Part shown: in pieces, positions 8,035 to 17,101 of the stretch
Layout of the letters: each line of letters begins with the position of its first letter
How positions within the stretch are numbered: the stretch's first letter is position 1
NCBI RefSeq assembly: GCF_009733815.1
Contig: NZ_WNXY01000001.1
Span: 62,001 to 126,000, forward strand
Length of the DNA: 64,000 nucleotides
Reading direction: 5' to 3'
DNA from: Pseudactinotalea suaedae
GTDB lineage: Bacteria > Actinomycetota > Actinomycetes > Actinomycetales > Beutenbergiaceae
Program-made: the position numbers and the translations under genes
The notes under the pieces: generated by a model
The model's input: the letters and a program-made list of their open reading frames with translations, nothing else
Databases searched by the model: none
What the model was told of the DNA's origin: nothing

Positions 8035-9843
8035 GTGCTGAGGATGTCGAGCCTGTTCGTCAGGACGTTGCGTGAGGACCCTGCCGATGCCGAGGTCGCG
8101 AGCCACCGGTGGCTGGTGCGCGCCGGGTACATCCGGCGGGCGGCGCCGGGGATCTACAGCTGGTTGCCGCTGGGTCTGCGGGTGCTGGCCAAGGTCGAGG
8201 CGATCGTCCGGGAGGAGATGAACGCGGCCGGCGCGCAGGAGGTCCACTTCCCGGCGCTGCTGCCTCGTGAGCCCTACGAGGCGACCGACCGCTGGACCGA
8301 GTACGGCCCGAACCTGTTCCGGCTGCAGGACCGCAAGGGCAACGACATGCTGCTCGCGCCGACCCACGAGGAGATGTTCACGCTCCTGGTCAGCGACCTG
8401 TTCAGCTCCTACAAAGACCTGCCCGCCACGCTGTACCAGATCCAGACCAAGTACCGCGACGAGGCGCGTCCGCGCGCCGGGCTGCTCCGCGGTCGCGAGT
8501 TCATCATGAAGGACGCGTACTCCTTCGACATCGACGACGCCGGTCTCGAGGTCTCCTACGAGACGCAGCGCGAGGCCTACCAGCGGATCTTCACGCGCCT
8601 GGGGCTGGAGTTCGTCATCGTGACCGCGACGTCGGGCGCGATGGGCGGGTCGCGGAGCGAGGAGTTCCTGTTCCCGTGCGACATCGGTGAGGACACCTTT
8701 GTCCGGTCTCCCGGCGGGTACGCCGCCAACGTCGAGGCCGTCGCCACGCTCGCCCCGGCCCCGCTCGAGGCGAGCGCGATCGCGGACCTGCCCGCCGCCG
8801 TCGTCCACGACACCCCGAACACCCCGACCATCGAGTCGCTGGTCGACCTCGCGAACGCCGAGCACCCGCGAGCGGACGGCATCCCTTGGACCGCTGCCGA
8901 CACCCTCAAGAACGTGGTCGTCACCTACGCCCACCCGGGTGGTGAGCGCGAGCTGGTCGTCATCGGCATGCCCGGCGACCGCCAGCTCGACATGAAGCGG
9001 CTCGAGGCGGTGGCCTTCCCGGCGGACGTGGCGCAGGCCACCGAGGCCGACCTCGCCCGGCACCCCGAGCTGGTCGCGGGCTACATCGGGCCGATGGTGC
9101 TCGGACCGAACGGCGCACCGCGCGGCGAGAGCGCCGACGGCACGGGCGGGGCGGTGCGCTACTTCCTGGACCCGCGGGTGGTCGACGGCACCGCGTGGAT
9201 CACCGGAGCCGACGAGCACGGCCGTCACACGTTCGGGCTCGTCGCCGGTCGCGACTTCACCGCCGACGGCGTCCTCGACGTGGCCGAGGTCAAGGAGGGC
9301 GACCCGGCCCCCGACGGCTCCGGTCCGCTCGAGCTGGCCCGCGGCATCGAGATCGGCCACATCTTCGCGCTCGGCCAGAAGTACGCCAAGGCCCTCGACC
9401 TCAAGGTGCTCGACCAGAACGGGAAGGCCGTCACGGTCACCATGGGCTCGTACGGCATCGGCGTCACGCGAGCGCTCGCCTGCATCGCGGAGAAGACCGC
9501 CGACGACGCCGGCCTGAGCTGGCCGATCCAGGTCGCCCCCGCTCACGTGCACGTCGTGGCGACGGGCAAGGACGAGGCCGTCTTCGAGGAGGCCGAGCGG
9601 CTGGCCGCAGCGCTGGAGACCGCCGGCCTCGAGGTGCTCTACGACGACCGGCCCAAGACCTCGCCCGGTGTGAAGTTCGCCGACTCCGAGGTGCTGGGCG
9701 TGCCCTACACGCTGGTGGTCGGCCGCGGCCTGGCGACCGGGGTCGTCGAGGTCCGTACCCGTGCGACGGGTGGGCGGGCCGAGCTGGCGCCCGACGACGC
9801 CGTGTCCCACCTGGTCGAGACCGTCACCGCAGCGCTGGGCTGA
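8035..9843 (+). CDS. proS: Prolyl-tRNA synthetase (bacterial type)
   Basis: Charges tRNA-Pro. 602 residues, the bacterial form with an editing insertion. Class II motif 2 is visible as [14 protein letters not shown] near residue 155. The INS (YbaK-like) editing domain occupies roughly residues 225-385, including L-K-N-V-V-V-T-Y and P-G-D-R-Q-L-D. Motif 3 is G-S-Y-G-I-G-V-T-R, and the anticodon-binding domain ends the protein. TAGACT (8022-8027) lies exactly 7 nt before GTG 8035, and there is no Shine-Dalgarno, so the mRNA is probably leaderless; ATG 8044 is an in-frame alternative. Its 3' end overlaps the oppositely oriented kinase-like gene by 20 bp. Confidence 0.97.
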   Translation: MLRMSSLFVRTLREDPADAEVASHRWLVRAGYIRRAAPGIYSWLPLGLRVLAKVEAIVREEMNAAGAQEVHFPALLPREPYEATDRWTEYGPNLFRLQDRKGNDMLLAPTHEEMFTLLVSDLFSSYKDLPATLYQIQTKYRDEARPRAGLLRGREFIMKDAYSFDIDDAGLEVSYETQREAYQRIFTRLGLEFVIVTATSGAMGGSRSEEFLFPCDIGEDTFVRSPGGYAANVEAVATLAPAPLEASAIADLPAAVVHDTPNTPTIESLVDLANAEHPRADGIPWTAADTLKNVVVTYAHPGGERELVVIGMPGDRQLDMKRLEAVAFPADVAQATEADLARHPELVAGYIGPMVLGPNGAPRGESADGTGGAVRYFLDPRVVDGTAWITGADEHGRHTFGLVAGRDFTADGVLDVAEVKEGDPAPDGSGPLELARGIEIGHIFALGQKYAKALDLKVLDQNGKAVTVTMGSYGIGVTRALACIAEKTADDAGLSWPIQVAPAHVHVVATGKDEAVFEEAERLAAALETAGLEVLYDDRPKTSPGVKFADSEVLGVPYTLVVGRGLATGVVEVRTRATGGRAELAPDDAVSHLVETVTAALG

Positions 9844-10642
9844 GCGGGGCGAGGGCCCGCTCGAACACCGCGGTGTCGTCGGGCCGGTCGCTCAGCACCC
9901 GGAACAGGGCCGCGCGGATCATCGCCTGGCGTGGTGCGCCCTCGCGCCACCGCACCATCGCGTCGGGATCGGCACCCCACCACATCACCGAGTCGAGCAC
10001 GCAGGTGGCCTCGGCCCACAGCGGCGGCCGCCAGTAGGGCGCGATGTCGATGACCACCGGTGCGCCGTCGGCATCCAGCAGCACGTTGCCCGCGAGGTCG
10101 CCGTCGACCAGCTGGGACGCACCGAGATCGGCGTCGAGGTCGCGCTCGTCGAGCAGCCACCGCACCAGCGGCGCAGCCCCCGGCCCGGCGGCCTCCGCAT
10201 CCCCGGGAGCCTCCCCGAAGGCGATCCGGTCGGCGGCGGCCCAGCGGTCGCGCGGCGGCTGGTGCGCCAGCGGCCAGTCGCGGACCCGCTCCGCGAGCTC
10301 GGCATGCAGCACGGCGGCTACCGCGAGCGTGGCCTCCAGGTCGACCAGCAGCTGCGCGCCGTCCTCGAAACGGGACGCACCCCAGCCGTCGACCACCCAG
10401 GAGCCGTCACGGGCGGGGATGGGCATCGCGATCCGCAGGTCCTGCCGGTCCCGCCCCGCGCGGGTGTCGAGGTCGACCGCCAGCCTGGCGATCACGGGGC
10501 TGAGCAGGTCGTGGACGGCGGCGTCGCGCCCGGGGGAGAGCACGAGGTCGCCGGCGCGGAACGAACCTCCCTGGCCGCCGGCCAGCGGCTCGAGCCCACC
10601 GGGGACAGCGAACAGATCCAGGACGTGGTCGGTCGGGTGCAT
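9824..10642 (-). CDS. TIGR02569-like phosphotransferase-fold protein
   Basis: A 272-residue actinobacterial protein related to aminoglycoside phosphotransferases. It has a Brenner-type loop [12 protein letters not shown] (about 184-195) and a metal-binding [10 protein letters not shown] segment (about 202-211), where the first Asp would act like the DFG aspartate. The typical N-terminal lysine site is less clear, so kinase activity is unproven. TAGCCT lies 7 nt before the ATG on the minus strand, which indicates a leaderless transcript. Its stop lies inside the 3' end of proS, a 20-bp convergent overlap. Confidence 0.7.
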   Translation of the reverse strand: MHPTDHVLDLFAVPGGLEPLAGGQGGSFRAGDLVLSPGRDAAVHDLLSPVIARLAVDLDTRAGRDRQDLRIAMPIPARDGSWVVDGWGASRFEDGAQLLVDLEATLAVAAVLHAELAERVRDWPLAHQPPRDRWAAADRIAFGEAPGDAEAAGPGAAPLVRWLLDERDLDADLGASQLVDGDLAGNVLLDADGAPVVIDIAPYWRPPLWAEATCVLDSVMWWGADPDAMVRWREGAPRQAMIRAALFRVLSDRPDDTAVFERALAPLSPALR

Positions 10643-10676
10643 CCCTGCCAGGCTACCCGGGCGTGCTGGCGACGCC

Positions 10677-11561
10677 TCAGTGACCCGCGATCGCCGGGAC
10701 CGGGGCGTCGGGGTCGGCGAGGCCGGCGGCGCGCGCGGCCGAGAGAGCGAGATCGATGACGGCGCGGCGGTCGTCGTCGGCGGTCGTGGCCACCTGGGCG
10801 AGCCAGCAGGGCATCAGGTCGGCCTCGAGATCGGCGATCGTGGCGGCGAGATCGGTGGCGTCGAGGTCGTAGGAGACGGCGCGCGGGTCCTCGGGCGTGT
10901 CGGCGACCCCGGTGACCTCGGCCAGCTGCTGAGCCCGCTCCCGCCACGCGAGCGCCTCCGCTGCCGCAGGGCCGGCGTCCTCGGCGCGGGCGGCGGCGAT
11001 CTCCCAGGCCTGCCCCAGCGCGTCCAGCGTGCGCACCAGGTCGACGGACGCGGCGGGGTCCAGGGCCGCGGGGAGCGCGGGCTCGACGGCGACCGGGTCG
11101 GTGCCGAGCGCGGCCGCCAGCTGGTCGGAGCGCAGCGAGCGCGACACCGCGATGCCGGCGAGCACCTCGGCCAGCCCCGCCTCGGAGATGACCGCCGCCT
11201 CGCGAGCGGCGGTGGCGGCCTCGACGAGGGCGACCTGGACGTCAGCGGCATCGCCCTGCGGCGTCGCCGGCTCCAGGTGGCGACCCGAGGAGCGCCAGAC
11301 GCCGCCGAGCACGTCGAGCTGGGCGAGCGCGTCCTGCGCGACGGCGTCCAGCAGCGGCGCCAGCGCGGCATCGGTCGCAGCGGCGGCCTGCGCGAGATCG
11401 GCGAGGTGCTGCGCCTGCTCGGCGTGCTCCTGCCGCACTCGCTCGTCCGGTCCGGCGCTCTGGGTCGGCGGGTCCTCGGACTCCCAGCGCACCGCGCCGC
11501 ACCCGGTGACCAGTGCCGCCGCCGCCACGACCGCGATCACGGCGAGGAGACGACGGAGCAT
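10677..11561 (-). CDS. DUF4439 domain lipoprotein
   Basis: A 294-residue exported lipoprotein. Residues 1-21 form a signal peptide (M-L-R-R-L-L-A-V then an Ala/Val core) ending in the lipobox L-V-T-G-C, with Cys 21 as the lipidation site. The mature part is nearly all alpha-helical and Ala-rich; the C-terminal half resembles the DUF4439 four-helix, ferritin-like domain. No function is established. It is divergent from rimP. CAGGAT lies 7 nt before the ATG on the minus strand, an imperfect version of the leaderless signal seen elsewhere in this window. Confidence 0.75.
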   Translation of the reverse strand: MLRRLLAVIAVVAAAALVTGCGAVRWESEDPPTQSAGPDERVRQEHAEQAQHLADLAQAAAATDAALAPLLDAVAQDALAQLDVLGGVWRSSGRHLEPATPQGDAADVQVALVEAATAAREAAVISEAGLAEVLAGIAVSRSLRSDQLAAALGTDPVAVEPALPAALDPAASVDLVRTLDALGQAWEIAAARAEDAGPAAAEALAWRERAQQLAEVTGVADTPEDPRAVSYDLDATDLAATIADLEADLMPCWLAQVATTADDDRRAVIDLALSAARAAGLADPDAPVPAIAGH

Positions 11562-11622
11562 GCCGCCGATCCTGTCACGACCCGCGGCAGCCTCCGTGTG
11601 TGCGGTCGGCGCGGCGGCGACG

Positions 11623-11628
11623 TAGGCT
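11623..11628 (+). promoter_or_regulatory. Promoter -10 of the rimP-nusA operon
   Basis: TAGGCT lies 37 nt before the rimP ATG. Unlike many genes here, rimP has a real leader with GGGAGG near 11655-11661. No good -35 was found. This is the probable entry promoter for the ribosome-assembly/transcription operon. Confidence 0.4.
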
Positions 11629-11665
11629 GGGAGGTCGCAGCGACAACTTCACACAGGGAGGCACG

Positions 11666-12163
11666 ATGGGATCCGATCTCGCAGCACGACTGCACGAGAT
11701 CCTCGCTCCGGTCGTCACCAGGTCCGGTCTGTACCTGGAGGACGTCGAGGTCTCCGGACCCGCACGCAAGCGACTCGTACGGGTGACGGTCGACCTTCCT
11801 GACGGCCCGGGTGGCGTCGGTTCCGACCAGCTGGGCGAGGTGTCGAAGGTCGTCTCCGAGGCGCTCGACGACGTCGACGACGCCCTCGAGGGCGCCTACC
11901 TGCTGGAGGTGAGCACGCCCGGCGTCAGCAGGCCGCTCACGGAGGCTCGTCACTTCCGCCGGGCCGAGGGGCGGCTGGTGACGATCGACACCACCGAGGG
12001 GTCCGTGACCGGCCGCGTGGTCGCCGTCGACCCCGACACGGTTCATCTGAGCGAGGAGCCCGCCAAGGGCGCACCGCTGCGGCACGCGGTGCCGCTCTCG
12101 GGGATCACCCAGGGGCGCATCGAGGTCGAGCTGCGCCGTGCAGCCGACCACGAGGAAGGTTGA
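11666..12163 (+). CDS. rimP: Ribosome maturation factor RimP
   Basis: Binds the 30S precursor and helps its late assembly. 165 residues: an N-terminal alpha/beta domain with L-Y-L-E-D-V-E-V, the family signature [13 protein letters not shown] (about 87-99), and a C-terminal SH3-like barrel. The ATG at 11666 was chosen over longer upstream in-frame options because GGGAGG precedes it and homologues begin here. First gene of rimP-nusA-ylxR-infB-rbfA-truB. The next start (nusA) is 1 nt past its stop, so the two are coupled. Confidence 0.95.
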   Translation: MGSDLAARLHEILAPVVTRSGLYLEDVEVSGPARKRLVRVTVDLPDGPGGVGSDQLGEVSKVVSEALDDVDDALEGAYLLEVSTPGVSRPLTEARHFRRAEGRLVTIDTTEGSVTGRVVAVDPDTVHLSEEPAKGAPLRHAVPLSGITQGRIEVELRRAADHEEG

Positions 12164-12164
12164 C

Positions 12165-13181
12165 ATGGACATCGACATGGCCACGCTGCGCATGGTCGAG
12201 CGTGAGCGTGAGATCCCGCTGGAGGTGCTGGTCACCGCCATCGAGCAGGCGCTGCTCTCGGCCTACCTGCGCACGCCGGGAGCCCAGCAGCACGCCCGCG
12301 TGGTGCTCGACCGGAGCTCGGGGCACGTGACCGTGCTCGCCCGCGAGGTCGAGCAGCCGGCGACGGAGGACACCGAGCTCACGCTCGGGCCGGAGTTCGA
12401 GGACACCCCCGAGGGATTCGGACGCATCGCCACCTCCACGGCGCGACAGGTGATCGTGCAGCGGCTGCGAGACGCCGAGGACGAGCAGGTCCTCGGGGCG
12501 TTCCGCGGCAAGGAGGGCGACATCGTCGCGGGCGTGGTGCAGCAGGGCGGCGGTCACGGTGCCGTGCTCATCGAGATCGGTGGCGTCGAGGCCAACCTGC
12601 CGCAGCACGAGCAGGTCCCCACCGAGACCTACGTCCACGGCGAGCGGATCCGCACCTACGTCCTCGAGGTCGCCCGCGGCATGCGCGGCCCGCAGATCAC
12701 GGTCTCGCGCACCCACCCGAACCTCGTCAAGCGGTTGTTCGCGCACGAGGTGCCGGAGATCGCCGAGGGATCGGTCGAGATCGCCGCGATCGCTCGCGAG
12801 GCCGGCCACCGCAGCAAGATCGCGGTCCACTCCCTCGTGCAGGGACTGGGCGCCAAGGGCGCGTGCATCGGCCCGATGGGCCAGCGGGTGCGCGCCGTCA
12901 TGGCCGAGCTGCGTGGCGAGAAGATCGACATCGTCGACTTCTCCGAGGACCCGGCGACGTTCGTGGCCTCCGCGCTGTCGCCCGCCCGGGTCAGCAGCGT
13001 GCAGATCGTCGACCTCGAGGCACGCTCGGCGCGCGTGATCGTGCCCGACTACCAGCTCTCGCTGGCGATCGGCAAGGAGGGCCAGAACGCGCGCCTCGCT
13101 GCACGCCTGACGGGGTGGAAGATCGACATCCGCCCCGACACCGAGCAGGAGGTCGCGGAGGCGGCAGCACCAGCCGAGTAG
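12165..13181 (+). CDS. nusA: Transcription termination/antitermination protein NusA
   Basis: Binds RNA polymerase and RNA to modulate pausing, termination and antitermination. 338 residues: an N-terminal RNAP-binding domain (about 1-105), S1 domain (about 110-180, [10 protein letters not shown]), then two KH domains (about 190-330) with [11 protein letters not shown] and the C-terminal [14 protein letters not shown]. The acidic C-terminal repeats of E. coli NusA are absent, as normal in actinobacteria. Start ATG 12165 follows GAGGAAGG inside the end of rimP; M-D-I-D-M at the N terminus matches homologues. Confidence 0.97.
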   Translation: MDIDMATLRMVEREREIPLEVLVTAIEQALLSAYLRTPGAQQHARVVLDRSSGHVTVLAREVEQPATEDTELTLGPEFEDTPEGFGRIATSTARQVIVQRLRDAEDEQVLGAFRGKEGDIVAGVVQQGGGHGAVLIEIGGVEANLPQHEQVPTETYVHGERIRTYVLEVARGMRGPQITVSRTHPNLVKRLFAHEVPEIAEGSVEIAAIAREAGHRSKIAVHSLVQGLGAKGACIGPMGQRVRAVMAELRGEKIDIVDFSEDPATFVASALSPARVSSVQIVDLEARSARVIVPDYQLSLAIGKEGQNARLAARLTGWKIDIRPDTEQEVAEAAAPAE

Positions 13182-13236
13182 TACACTTGTCTGCGGGCCT
13201 TCGCGCCCGATGTCACGTTGCCCGGGTCGCACCCGG
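13182..13236 (+). promoter_or_regulatory. Possible internal promoter and hairpin before ylxR
   Basis: TACACT (13182-13187) directly follows the nusA stop and could be a -10 box. It is followed by a hairpin CCGGGT-CGC-ACCCGG (arms 13222-13227 and 13231-13236) that ends 20 nt before the ylxR start. No U-run follows, so this is not a standard terminator. Attenuation or internal initiation is inference. Confidence 0.35.
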
Positions 13237-13255
13237 CTGGTCTGGAGGCTTTGCG

Positions 13256-13549
13256 GTGGTCAGCACGACTGCCACGGCCGCCACGGTCACCGGAATGCGC
13301 ACGTGTGCGGGATGCCGGGGCAAGGCCCACAGGTCCGACCTGGTACGCATGGTCGTGGACCGGCGCGCCGCGACAGCTGTCGTGGTGGTCGATCCCCGTG
13401 CGGTGCTTCCAGGACGAGGCGTCTGGCTGCACCAGCGGTCGGACTGCCTGGACCGCGCTGAGACTCGCCGGGCGATCCAGCGGGGACTGCGCGTCGCGCA
13501 GTCGCTGCCGCTCGAGCAGGTCAGGGCCTGGTTCGACAGCCATGCATGA
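13256..13549 (+). CDS. ylxR: YlxR/DUF448 family RNA-binding protein
   Basis: A 97-residue member of the YlxR family, found between nusA and infB in most bacteria. Signature R-T-C-A-G-C-R-G-K lies near residues 15-23, followed by L-V-R-M-V-V, P-G-R-G-V-W-L-H and a C-terminal helix with R-A-I-Q-R-G-L-R. In other bacteria YlxR proteins bind RNA and have been linked to RNase P activity. GTG 13256 is preceded by GGAGG at 7 nt spacing; the shorter start at the methionine before R-T-C is possible. Its stop overlaps the ATG of the first of several tiny reading frames that lead into infB. Confidence 0.9.
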   Translation: MVSTTATAATVTGMRTCAGCRGKAHRSDLVRMVVDRRAATAVVVVDPRAVLPGRGVWLHQRSDCLDRAETRRAIQRGLRVAQSLPLEQVRAWFDSHA

Positions 13550-13633
13550 AACGTCGTTGATCATCGACATCAGAAAGCGGGTCAAGGCCGATGGGCACCC
13601 GATGAGCACCCAGCGATGAGCAAGCACCACTAA
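13542..13633 (+). other. Chain of ATGA-coupled micro-ORFs in the infB leader
   Basis: A 25-codon frame starts at ATG 13542, overlapping the ylxR stop, and ends at TGA 13617-13619 with M-S-T-Q-R as its last residues. Nested in the same stretch are three very short frames: M-G-T-R (13591-13605), M-S-T-Q-R (13602-13619) and M-S-K-H-H (13616-13633). Each stop overlaps the next start as ATGA. I recall similar M-S-T-R-like repeats in the ylxR-infB gap of Streptomyces, which suggests conservation, but this is memory and not a search. They may keep ribosomes on the leader and control infB. Confidence 0.5.
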
Positions 13634-13645
13634 CGACGGTCTGAC

Positions 13646-13670
13646 CCTGTCCCGGGCGGGCCGAGACAGG
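13646..13670 (+). promoter_or_regulatory. Hairpin covering the infB ribosome binding site
   Basis: CCTGTC (13646-13651) pairs with GACAGG (13665-13670), and an inner CGG/CCG pair closes a short loop. The 3' arm supplies the first bases of the AGGAG Shine-Dalgarno (13668-13672) used by infB at GTG 13677. Folding would hide the site unless a ribosome or factor opens it. Regulatory effect is inferred. Confidence 0.45.
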
Positions 13671-13676
13671 AGAAGT

Positions 13677-16490
13677 GTGGCCAAGGTCCGCGTACACGAG
13701 CTCGCGAAAGAGCTCGGCGTCGACAGCAAGACGGTGATGTCGAAGCTCCAAGAGCTTGGAGAGTTCGTCAAGTCAGCGTCATCGACCATCGAGCCGCCCG
13801 TTCAGAGGCGGCTCCGAGAGGCGTTCCCCGACGCCCCTGCGGCGGCTGAGAAGCCCGCCGCCAAGCCGGCGGCGAAGCCGTCGGTGAAGCCGGGCCCCGC
13901 GCCCGCACCCCAGGCTCCTGCGCCGCAGGAGGCACCTGCTCCCGAGCCGGAGCCCGTGCCGGAGCCCGCGCCGCAGCCGCAGCAGCAGGAGGAGCCCCGC
14001 GACGAGCGGCCCGCCGCCTCCGCGGCGCCGGATCAGGAGTCCCCGAGCCCCGCTGGTCCGCGACCTGCCGCTCCGCGTCCGGCCGCACGGCCGGGCAACA
14101 ACCCGTTCGCGCCCTCGCAGGGCATGCCGCGTCCCGGCCAGCGTCCGCGTCCCGACGCGGGCGAGCGGCCCGACCGCGGCACCGACCGCGGTGACCGTGG
14201 CGACCGCGGCTCCCAGCGCCCCGGCGGTGGCGAGCGTGGCGGCGTGCCGCGCCCCGGCAACAACCCGTTCGCGCCCTCGCAGGGCATGCCGCGCCCCGGT
14301 GGCAGCGGTGGCCCGCGTCCCGGCGGCGGTTCGCGCCCCAGCCCGGGCATGATGCCCGACCGGTCCTCGGTCGGTCGTCCCGGCGCACCTGCGCGTGGCG
14401 GCGGCCCTGGCGGCGGTCGCGGCGGCGGTGGCCAGCGCCCCGGTGGCGGTGGCCCCGGTGGCGGCGGCGGCGGCTTCGGAGGCGCCCGTCCGGGCGGTCC
14501 CGGTGCCGGTGGTGGCTTCGGTGGCGGTCGTGGCGGTGGCCGCGGCGGTCGCGGCGGCACCCAGGGCGCGTTCGGTCGCGCCGGTGGTCGTCCTGCCCGT
14601 GGGCGCAAGAGCAAGCGCGCGAAGCGTCTCGAGTTCGAGCAGCAGGGTGCGCCGTCGCTCGGCGGCGTCACGGTTCCCCGCGGTGACGGCAGCACCGTCA
14701 TCCGGATCCGGGCCGGCGCCACGCTGAGCGACCTCGCCGACCGCATCGACGCCAACCCGGCGAGCCTGGTGACCGTGCTGTTCCACCTCGGTGAGATGGC
14801 CACGGCGACCCAGTCCCTCGACGAGGACACGTTCCAGACCCTCGGTGCCGAGCTCGGCTACGTGATCGAGATCGTGTCCCCCGAGGAGGAGGACCGCGAG
14901 CTGCTCGGCACGTTCGACATCGACCTCGAGGCTGAGGAAGCCGCCGAGGGCGACGACGATCTCGAGGCACGGCCGCCGGTCGTGACCGTCATGGGTCACG
15001 TCGACCACGGAAAGACGGCGCTGCTGGACGCGATCCGCAGGACCGACGTGGCAGCCGGCGAGTCCGGTGGCATCACCCAGCACATCGGTGCCTACCAGGT
15101 CCACACCGAGCACGAGGGCGCGGACCGCGCGATCACCTTCATCGACACCCCGGGTCACGAGGCGTTCACCGCCATGCGTGCACGTGGTGCGAAGGTCACC
15201 GACATCGCGATCCTGGTGGTCGCGGCCGACGACGGCGTGATGCCGCAGACGGTCGAGGCGATCAACCACGTGCAGGCGGCAGGCGTGCCGATCGTGGTGG
15301 CGGTCAACAAGATCGACAAGGAGGGCGCGAGCCCGGACAAGATCCGTGCCCAGCTCACCGAGTACAACCTGGTGGCCGAGGAGTACGGCGGCGAGACCAT
15401 GTTCGTGGACGTCTCGGCCAAGCAGCGGATCGGCATCGACGAGCTTCTCGAGGCCGTGCTGCTGACCGCGGACGCCGCGCTCGACCTGCGGGCCAACCCC
15501 GACAAGGCCGCGCGAGGCGTGGCCGTCGAGGCCAACCTGGACCGCGGCCGCGGTGCCGTGGCCACGGTGCTGGTCGAGTCCGGGACGCTCGCCGTCGGCG
15601 ACTCGATCGTGGCCGGTACGGCTCACGGTCGTGTCCGCGCGATGTTCGACGAGCACGGCGAGAACCTGGACGTCGCGCTTCCTGCGCGTCCGGTCCAGGT
15701 CCTCGGCCTGACCTCGGTGCCTCGTGCCGGAGACTCCTTCCTGGTGGCCCCCGACGACCGCACCGCGCGGCAGATCGCCGACAAGCGTGAGGCCGCCGAG
15801 CGCGCCGCCACGCTGGCGAAGCGCCGCAAGCGCGTGTCGCTGGAGGACTTCACCCAGGCCCTGGAGGCCGGCAAGGTCGAGACGCTCAACCTCGTTCTCA
15901 AGGGCGACGTCTCCGGTGCCGTCGAGGCGCTCGAGGACGCGCTGCTCAAGATCGATGTGGGCGACGAGGTCGAGCTGCGGATCATCCACCGTGGTGTGGG
16001 TGCGATCACGCAGAACGACGTCAACCTCGCCACCGTCGACAACGCGGTCATCATCGGGTTCAACGTGCGTACCGCACCGCGAGTCGCGGAGATGGCCGAC
16101 CGCGAGGGTGTCGACATCAAGTACTACTCGGTCATCTACCAGGCGATCGACGACGTCGAGGCAGCCCTCAAGGGCATGCTCAAGCCGGAGTACGAAGAGG
16201 TCCAGCTGGGCTCTGCCGAGATCCGGCAGGTGTTCCGGTCCTCCAAGTTCGGCAACATCGCCGGTTCGATCGTCCGCTCCGGCACCATCCGCCGCAACAG
16301 CAAGGCTCGCCTGCTGCGCGACGGCGTGGTGCTCGCGGACAACCTCACGATCGAGTCCCTGCGCCGCGAGAAGGATGACGTCACCGAGGTCCGCGAGGGC
16401 TTCGAGTGCGGTATCGGGCTCGGTGCGAAGGATGTCAACGAGGGCGACGTGATCGAGACGTTCGAGATCCGCGAGAAGCCGCGCGACTAG
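13677..16490 (+). CDS. infB: Translation initiation factor IF-2
   Basis: GTPase that brings fMet-tRNA to the 30S subunit. 937 residues, long as in high-GC actinobacteria. Domains in order: IF2-N helix bundle (1-50, [11 protein letters not shown]); a low-complexity linker (about 55-310), first Pro/Ala then Gly/Arg-rich, with a repeated [12 protein letters not shown] block; a second IF2-N module (about 330-405); the G domain with G-H-V-D-H-G-K-T (about 440-447), D-T-P-G-H-E (about 490-495) and N-K-I-D (about 544-547); then domains II-IV, including the C2 domain that binds initiator tRNA. GTG start is preceded by AGGAG. Follows ylxR after 127 nt holding micro-ORFs and a hairpin. Confidence 0.97.
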   Translation: MAKVRVHELAKELGVDSKTVMSKLQELGEFVKSASSTIEPPVQRRLREAFPDAPAAAEKPAAKPAAKPSVKPGPAPAPQAPAPQEAPAPEPEPVPEPAPQPQQQEEPRDERPAASAAPDQESPSPAGPRPAAPRPAARPGNNPFAPSQGMPRPGQRPRPDAGERPDRGTDRGDRGDRGSQRPGGGERGGVPRPGNNPFAPSQGMPRPGGSGGPRPGGGSRPSPGMMPDRSSVGRPGAPARGGGPGGGRGGGGQRPGGGGPGGGGGGFGGARPGGPGAGGGFGGGRGGGRGGRGGTQGAFGRAGGRPARGRKSKRAKRLEFEQQGAPSLGGVTVPRGDGSTVIRIRAGATLSDLADRIDANPASLVTVLFHLGEMATATQSLDEDTFQTLGAELGYVIEIVSPEEEDRELLGTFDIDLEAEEAAEGDDDLEARPPVVTVMGHVDHGKTALLDAIRRTDVAAGESGGITQHIGAYQVHTEHEGADRAITFIDTPGHEAFTAMRARGAKVTDIAILVVAADDGVMPQTVEAINHVQAAGVPIVVAVNKIDKEGASPDKIRAQLTEYNLVAEEYGGETMFVDVSAKQRIGIDELLEAVLLTADAALDLRANPDKAARGVAVEANLDRGRGAVATVLVESGTLAVGDSIVAGTAHGRVRAMFDEHGENLDVALPARPVQVLGLTSVPRAGDSFLVAPDDRTARQIADKREAAERAATLAKRRKRVSLEDFTQALEAGKVETLNLVLKGDVSGAVEALEDALLKIDVGDEVELRIIHRGVGAITQNDVNLATVDNAVIIGFNVRTAPRVAEMADREGVDIKYYSVIYQAIDDVEAALKGMLKPEYEEVQLGSAEIRQVFRSSKFGNIAGSIVRSGTIRRNSKARLLRDGVVLADNLTIESLRREKDDVTEVREGFECGIGLGAKDVNEGDVIETFEIREKPRD
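14094..14131 (+). repeat. Direct repeat in infB linker, copy 1
   Basis: 38 bp identical to 14256-14293, in the same reading frame. Both copies encode [13 protein letters not shown]. Offset is 162 bp (54 codons), so recombination between copies would delete linker sequence without a frameshift. Confidence 0.9.
14256..14293 (+). repeat. Direct repeat in infB linker, copy 2
   Basis: Second copy of the 38-bp in-frame repeat described at 14094-14131; it is followed by the glycine-rich half of the linker. Confidence 0.9.
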
Positions 16491-16525
16491 CAGCACCGCG
16501 CAGCGACCGATCCCGAGGATCTCCA

Positions 16526-16582
16526 CGCCGGCCGGGCGCGGACCGAGACGAGAGTGCTCGTCCCGGGCCCGCCCGGCCGGCG
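16526..16582 (+). other. Long GC-rich hairpin between infB and rbfA
   Basis: A perfect 13-bp outer stem (CGCCGGCCGGGCG at 16526-16538 with its complement ending at 16582) continues inward through a few bulges and mismatches to GACGAG-AGTG-CTCGTC. The whole element is about 57 nt with a 4-nt loop. No U-tract follows, so it is not a classical intrinsic terminator. It may be an RNase processing site, a 3' stabiliser of infB mRNA or an attenuator before rbfA. Confidence 0.7.
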
Positions 16583-16645
16583 TCGAGACCCGACGGTGAG
16601 GCACAACCCGGGCGCACGACGCCGGGGTAACCCAAGGAGAGTGCA

Positions 16646-17092
16646 GTGACTGACCACCCACGCGCCAGGAAGCTGGCCGAGCGGATCCACGAGATCGTGG
16701 CGCGGATGATCGACACCCGCGTCAAGGACCCCCGGCTCGGGTTCGTCACCGTGACCGAGGTCCGCGTCACCGGGGACCTGCAGCACGCGACCGTGTTCTA
16801 CACCGTCTTCGGCGACGAGCAGGAGCGGCAGGACTCGGCCGCAGCGCTCGCCTCCGCGACCGGGCTGATCCGGTCCGAGGTCGGGCGCCAGACCGGGGTG
16901 CGGCTCACACCCACCCTGGAGTTCACGCTCGACGCCGTGCCGGAGACCGCCGCTCACCTCGAGGCAGCCCTCTCGGAGGCTGCGGCACGTGACGCCGAGC
17001 TGGCCAAGGCGCGCGAGAGCGCCACCTACGCCGGTGACGCGGACCCCTATCGCAAGCCTGCCGAGCCGAGCGACGACGACGACGAGAAGTAG
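16646..17092 (+). CDS. rbfA: Ribosome-binding factor A
   Basis: Cold-shock and assembly factor that binds the 30S subunit near helix 1 of 16S rRNA. 148 residues with a single KH-like domain: R-A-R-K-L-A-E-R-I-H-E-I-V-A near the start, V-K-D-P-R-L-G-F-V-T-V-T-E-V (about 26-39) and A-T-V-F-Y-T-V-F. A disordered acidic tail ends in D-D-D-D-E-K. GTG start is preceded by AAGGAGAG. It is separated from infB by 155 nt that hold a very stable hairpin, and truB follows after 9 nt. Confidence 0.95.
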   Translation: MTDHPRARKLAERIHEIVARMIDTRVKDPRLGFVTVTEVRVTGDLQHATVFYTVFGDEQERQDSAAALASATGLIRSEVGRQTGVRLTPTLEFTLDAVPETAAHLEAALSEAAARDAELAKARESATYAGDADPYRKPAEPSDDDDEK

Positions 17093-17101
17093 GTCGTCTC
17101 G

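Noticed and set aside
13779-16661. 960-codon open frame on the minus strand opposite infB
   Set aside because: It mirrors the infB coding frame, has repetitive Thr/Gly/Ala composition and no recognisable domain; a by-product of high GC at third positions.
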